Below, one piece after another: positions 7,282-9,347 of a stretch of 9,347 nt of DNA (within the stretch, counting starts at the first letter, position 1; each line of letters begins with the position of its first letter). The stretch covers positions 1 to 9,347 of the forward strand of contig JACQCB010000029.1 in NCBI GenBank assembly GCA_016201805.1. The letters run 5' to 3'. The notes below the pieces were generated by a model. It saw nothing but the letters and a program-made list of their open reading frames with translations. It did not search any database and was not told the origin of the DNA. Both the position numbers and the translations under genes were made by a program. The DNA comes from Nitrospirota bacterium (GTDB taxonomy: Bacteria > Nitrospirota > Nitrospiria > Nitrospirales > Nitrospiraceae).

Positions 7282-7383
7282 CGGAAGTGACAGGTGACGA
7301 GTGACGAGGAGTAGGGGATTTGGTGGAAGCGCAGGTCGCGCCCGGCTTGTCACCGGTCACGCGTCACACGTCACTTGTCACTG
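7278..7383 (+). repeat. Heptad-array dyad element 2 (murD-ftsW gap)
   Basis: The left arm has GTGACNN heptamers at 7278, 7287, 7294 and 7301, the first offset by two bases. The right arm is a clean run of five GTCACNN heptamers at 7349, 7356, 7363, 7370 and 7377. The segments 7285-7305 and 7356-7376 pair at 18 of 21 positions, including a perfect 7-bp AAGTGAC/GTCACTT helix. GTGAC at 7278 can add 5 bp with GTCAC at 7377 across a two-base bulge. The murD stop codon (7279-7281) lies inside the first heptamer. The segment after the left arm (7303-7316) resembles the one at the same place in the mraY-murD element. The right arm ends 18 nt before the ftsW ATG. Confidence 0.78.
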
Positions 7384-7401
7384 AGGCGGGAGAGCAGGTG
7401 A

Positions 7402-8592
7402 ATGACGCGCAGAAGAGGCCAGGCTGGGACGTTGACGCTGCCGTGGCCGTCGTCCGTCGGATCGACGACGACGCGGGCCTCGGCCGACGGGTTCGTGCTG
7501 GCGGTGGCGGTGGTCCTGGCCCTGGTCGGGCTGGTGATGGTCTTCAGCGCGAGCGCGGTGGTGGCCGGCAACCGGTTTCACGACTCGAGCTACTTTCTCA
7601 AGCGTCACCTGGCCTGGCTGGCCTTCGGGTTTTTGCTGCTCCAGGCGGTCTCCCGTCTCGACTATACGGTGTGGCGGCGGCTGGCTCTGCCGGTTCTCGG
7701 TCTGACCGTCGTGCTGCTGATCCTGGTCCTGATCCCGTCGCTGGGTGTGGTGGCCAAGGGCGCGAGACGGTGGCTGAGGCTGGGGCTGATTTCGGTGCAG
7801 CCGGCCGAAATGGTCAAGCTCACGGTGGTGCTCTATCTGGCGGCCTATCTGACCAGGAAAGAGGGGCGGGTGACGGAGTTTGCGGCCGGCTTTCTCCCGC
7901 CGCTTCTGGTCGTGGGGGTCCTGGCTGGGTTGGTGCTGCTGCAACCGGATTTGGGGACGGTGGTGGTGATCGGTCTCGTCACGCTCGGCCTGCTGTTTCT
8001 GGCCGGGGCCAGGCTGCTGCATTTGTTCGGATTGGTGCCGATCGTCGTGCCGGCCGTGGCGGTGTTGATTTGGAAATCGCCCTACCGCTTGCAGCGGTTG
8101 ATGACGTTTCTGGACCCCATGAAGGATCCGACCGGCGCCGGCTTCCAGGTGAACCAGTCGTTTCTGGCCTTCGGCAGCGGAGGCCTGTTCGGGGTCGGCC
8201 TGGGCGAAGGGGAGCAGAAGCTGTTTTTTCTGCCGGAAGCGCATACGGATTTCGTGCTGGCCCTGGCCGGCGAGGAATTGGGACTGGTGGGCACGAGCGT
8301 CATCATGGTGCTCTACGCCCTCCTGGTGTTGAAGGGGTTTCAGATCGCCAGCCGCGCGCGCGAGCCCTTCGGCCGGCACCTGGCTCTGGGAATCACCCTG
8401 CTCATCGGGATGCAGGCTTTGATCAATGCCGGCGTGGTCACCGGCATGTTGCCGACCAAGGGGCTGACGTTGCCGCTGGTCAGTTATGGCGGGTCGTCCT
8501 TGATGGTGAATCTGCTGGCGATCGGCATTCTCCTGAGCATCTCGCGCGATCGACAGGGAGGCGGGCAGAGTCGTGGAATCGGCGGACGATGA
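7402..8592 (+). CDS. ftsW: Septal peptidoglycan glycosyltransferase FtsW (SEDS family)
   Basis: Integral membrane SEDS protein that polymerises lipid II into glycan strands at the division site, in a complex with FtsI. It has 396 residues, with a basic, polar 30-residue N-terminus and then about ten hydrophobic segments, the first near residues 31-54. SEDS landmarks in order: KGARRWLRLG from residue 119 followed by QPAEMVKL, then LLQPDLGT, the PYRLQRLMTFLDP segment with GAGFQVNQS, LPEAHTDFVLALAGEELG with Asp283 at the proposed catalytic position, and LPLVSYGGSSL (PLVSYGGSS at 358-366). RodA and SpoVE share these motifs; the position between murD and murG makes FtsW the right name. The ATG at 7402 has GGGAG about 9 nt upstream (from 7388). 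Its stop overlaps the murG start as ATGA. Confidence 0.95.
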   Translation: MTRRRGQAGTLTLPWPSSVGSTTTRASADGFVLAVAVVLALVGLVMVFSASAVVAGNRFHDSSYFLKRHLAWLAFGFLLLQAVSRLDYTVWRRLALPVLGLTVVLLILVLIPSLGVVAKGARRWLRLGLISVQPAEMVKLTVVLYLAAYLTRKEGRVTEFAAGFLPPLLVVGVLAGLVLLQPDLGTVVVIGLVTLGLLFLAGARLLHLFGLVPIVVPAVAVLIWKSPYRLQRLMTFLDPMKDPTGAGFQVNQSFLAFGSGGLFGVGLGEGEQKLFFLPEAHTDFVLALAGEELGLVGTSVIMVLYALLVLKGFQIASRAREPFGRHLALGITLLIGMQALINAGVVTGMLPTKGLTLPLVSYGGSSLMVNLLAIGILLSISRDRQGGGQSRGIGGR

Positions 8593-9347
8593 ATATCGTC
8601 ATTGCAGCCGGAGGCACCGGAGGCCATCTGTATCCGGCCGTGGCGCTGGCCAGGGAATTCATCCGGCAGGAGCCGGCGACCTCCGTGCTCTTTGTCGGCA
8701 CGGAGCGCGGAATCGAATCGAAGGTGTTGCCGCGCGAAGGATTCGAACTGGCCAAGATCACGGCGAAGCCGGTCATGGGGCGGGGCCTGAGTCAGGCGGC
8801 CGGCGCTGTCTTGGCCCTTCCGCGCGGGCTCTGGCAGTCGATGGGCATTTTGCGGGCGCGCCGCGCGCAGTTGGTGATCGGCATCGGCGGCTACTCCAGT
8901 CCTCCCGTGTTGGTGGCGGCCTTCCTGCTGAGGATCCCGCGGGTGATCCTGGAGCCGAACGCCTATCCGGGCTTGGCGAACAAGGTGCTGGGGCCGATCG
9001 CCGACCTCGTGTTCCTGGCCTTCGACGCGGCCAAGCCTTACTTTTGCGCCAACAAGGTCCGGGTAGTGGGGACTCCTATCAGGCGGGCGTTCTATGAAGA
9101 AGGCGAGGGGCGAGGGGCGAGGGGCGAGGGGGAAGAGAAGAATCAACTCTCCTCACGCTTCACGCCTCACGCTTCACGAGCGACATTGCTGGTGTTCGGG
9201 GGGAGTCAAGGCGCGCATGCGATCAATCAGGCGATGGTCGAGGCGCTGCCGCACTTGCGGGCGCGACGAGAGGGGTTGGCGGTGATCCATCAGACCGGTG
9301 AGGCCGACCATGCGTGGGTCCAGGGAGCCTACCGGGCAGCCGGTTTC
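8589..9347 (+). CDS. murG: Lipid II synthase MurG (UDP-GlcNAc transferase), 3' end missing
   Basis: Peripheral inner-membrane GT28 glycosyltransferase that adds GlcNAc to lipid I, forming lipid II. The window holds 253 codons, open to the last base; perhaps 110-120 residues are missing. The N-terminal acceptor domain has the first glycine loop GGTGGH (residues 8-13) and the second loop GIGGYSSPP (98-106). The C-terminal UDP-GlcNAc domain begins with LLVFGGSQGAHAINQ (third glycine loop, from F203). Between them, residues 172-198 are a low-complexity linker (GEGRGARGEG... then SSRFTPHASRA) encoded by a heptad repeat element. E. coli has an unrelated and shorter linker there. The frame was checked codon by codon from VVGTPIRR through the repeat to FGGSQGA and holds no stop or shift. 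The ATG overlaps the ftsW stop by four bases, suggesting translational coupling. Confidence 0.95.
   Translation, partial: MNIVIAAGGTGGHLYPAVALAREFIRQEPATSVLFVGTERGIESKVLPREGFELAKITAKPVMGRGLSQAAGAVLALPRGLWQSMGILRARRAQLVIGIGGYSSPPVLVAAFLLRIPRVILEPNAYPGLANKVLGPIADLVFLAFDAAKPYFCANKVRVVGTPIRRAFYEEGEGRGARGEGEEKNQLSSRFTPHASRATLLVFGGSQGAHAINQAMVEALPHLRARREGLAVIHQTGEADHAWVQGAYRAAGF
9102..9180 (+). repeat. Heptad-array element 3, in frame inside murG
   Basis: The left part is four perfect copies of the heptamer GGCGAGG (9102-9129). After a spacer with a small AGAG/CTCT inverted repeat (9134-9137 and 9147-9150), the right part is two perfect copies of the 14-mer CCTCACGCTTCACG (9151-9164 and 9165-9178), which is itself two similar heptamers. 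In a shifted register the right part reads TCACNNN at 9153, 9160, 9167 and 9174. The right arms of the two intergenic elements share this TCAC core and 7-nt period. The left arms share a GYGA core with the same period. Length and layout (arms in opposite sense around a spacer, about 80 nt) match the mraY-murD element. The arms here pair poorly. Confidence 0.75.

Noticed and set aside
7278..7383. CRISPR array or intrinsic terminator
   Set aside because: The units are 7 nt with no unique spacers of CRISPR size. The arms lie on both sides of one spacer and in opposite sense. No T-run follows either hairpin, and a terminator here would cut off ftsW and murG, which look like part of the same operon.
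7402..8592. RodA or SpoVE instead of FtsW
   Set aside because: The SEDS motifs alone do not separate these proteins, but the place between murD and murG in a dcw cluster with ftsI upstream decides for FtsW.
1..9347. A novel multi-gene system such as defence, secondary metabolism or a mobile element
   Set aside because: Every sizeable gene is a standard peptidoglycan or division gene in canonical order, and I found no extra gene or mobile-element gene. Any novelty is confined to the repeats, the small ORF and the inserts.

Overview
The window is a stretch of a bacterial dcw (division and cell wall) cluster. All real genes lie on the + strand in the classical order ftsI (5' end missing) - murE - murF - mraY - murD - ftsW - murG (3' end missing). 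The sequence is GC-rich. MurE carries the DNPR motif of meso-diaminopimelate-adding enzymes, so the organism probably makes DAP-type peptidoglycan, as Gram-negatives do. The general look of the proteins, and heptad repeats of the GTGAC/GTCAC type between genes, recall Nitrospira (Nitrospirota). That assignment is from memory and was not checked by a search.

Layout: ftsI (1-1560) overlaps murE (1557-3077) by an ATGA. A 74-nt gap leads to murF, whose best start is 3152. murF ends at 4606, where an ATGA overlap opens a possible 28-codon reading frame (4603-4689) that closes 3 nt before mraY (4693-5769). The two longest gaps, mraY-murD (102 nt) and murD-ftsW (120 nt), are each filled by an imperfect dyad made of heptamer arrays (GTGACNN on the left, GTCACNN on the right). 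murD is 5872-7281, ftsW 7402-8592, and murG starts at 8589 by another ATGA overlap and runs off the end.

The genes work together. MurE, MurF and MurD are the Mur ligases that build UDP-MurNAc-pentapeptide (MurD adds D-Glu, MurE adds DAP, MurF adds D-Ala-D-Ala). MraY moves the product onto undecaprenyl phosphate to give lipid I, and MurG adds GlcNAc to give lipid II. FtsW polymerises lipid II at the septum and FtsI cross-links the strands. The arrangement suggests one transcription unit, with tight translational coupling at ftsI/murE and ftsW/murG and repeat-filled junctions around murD.

The gene content is ordinary. The unusual feature is the repeat family. A third, diverged heptad element sits inside murG in frame (9102-9178) and encodes the linker between the two glycosyltransferase domains, in a left-arm variant that lacks the TGA found in the intergenic copies. 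The other points of interest are the small ORF joining murF to mraY and a roughly 25-residue insert in the N-terminal domain of MurF. I saw no RNA gene, CRISPR array, insertion sequence or phage gene, and no stretch over 300 bases without a gene.
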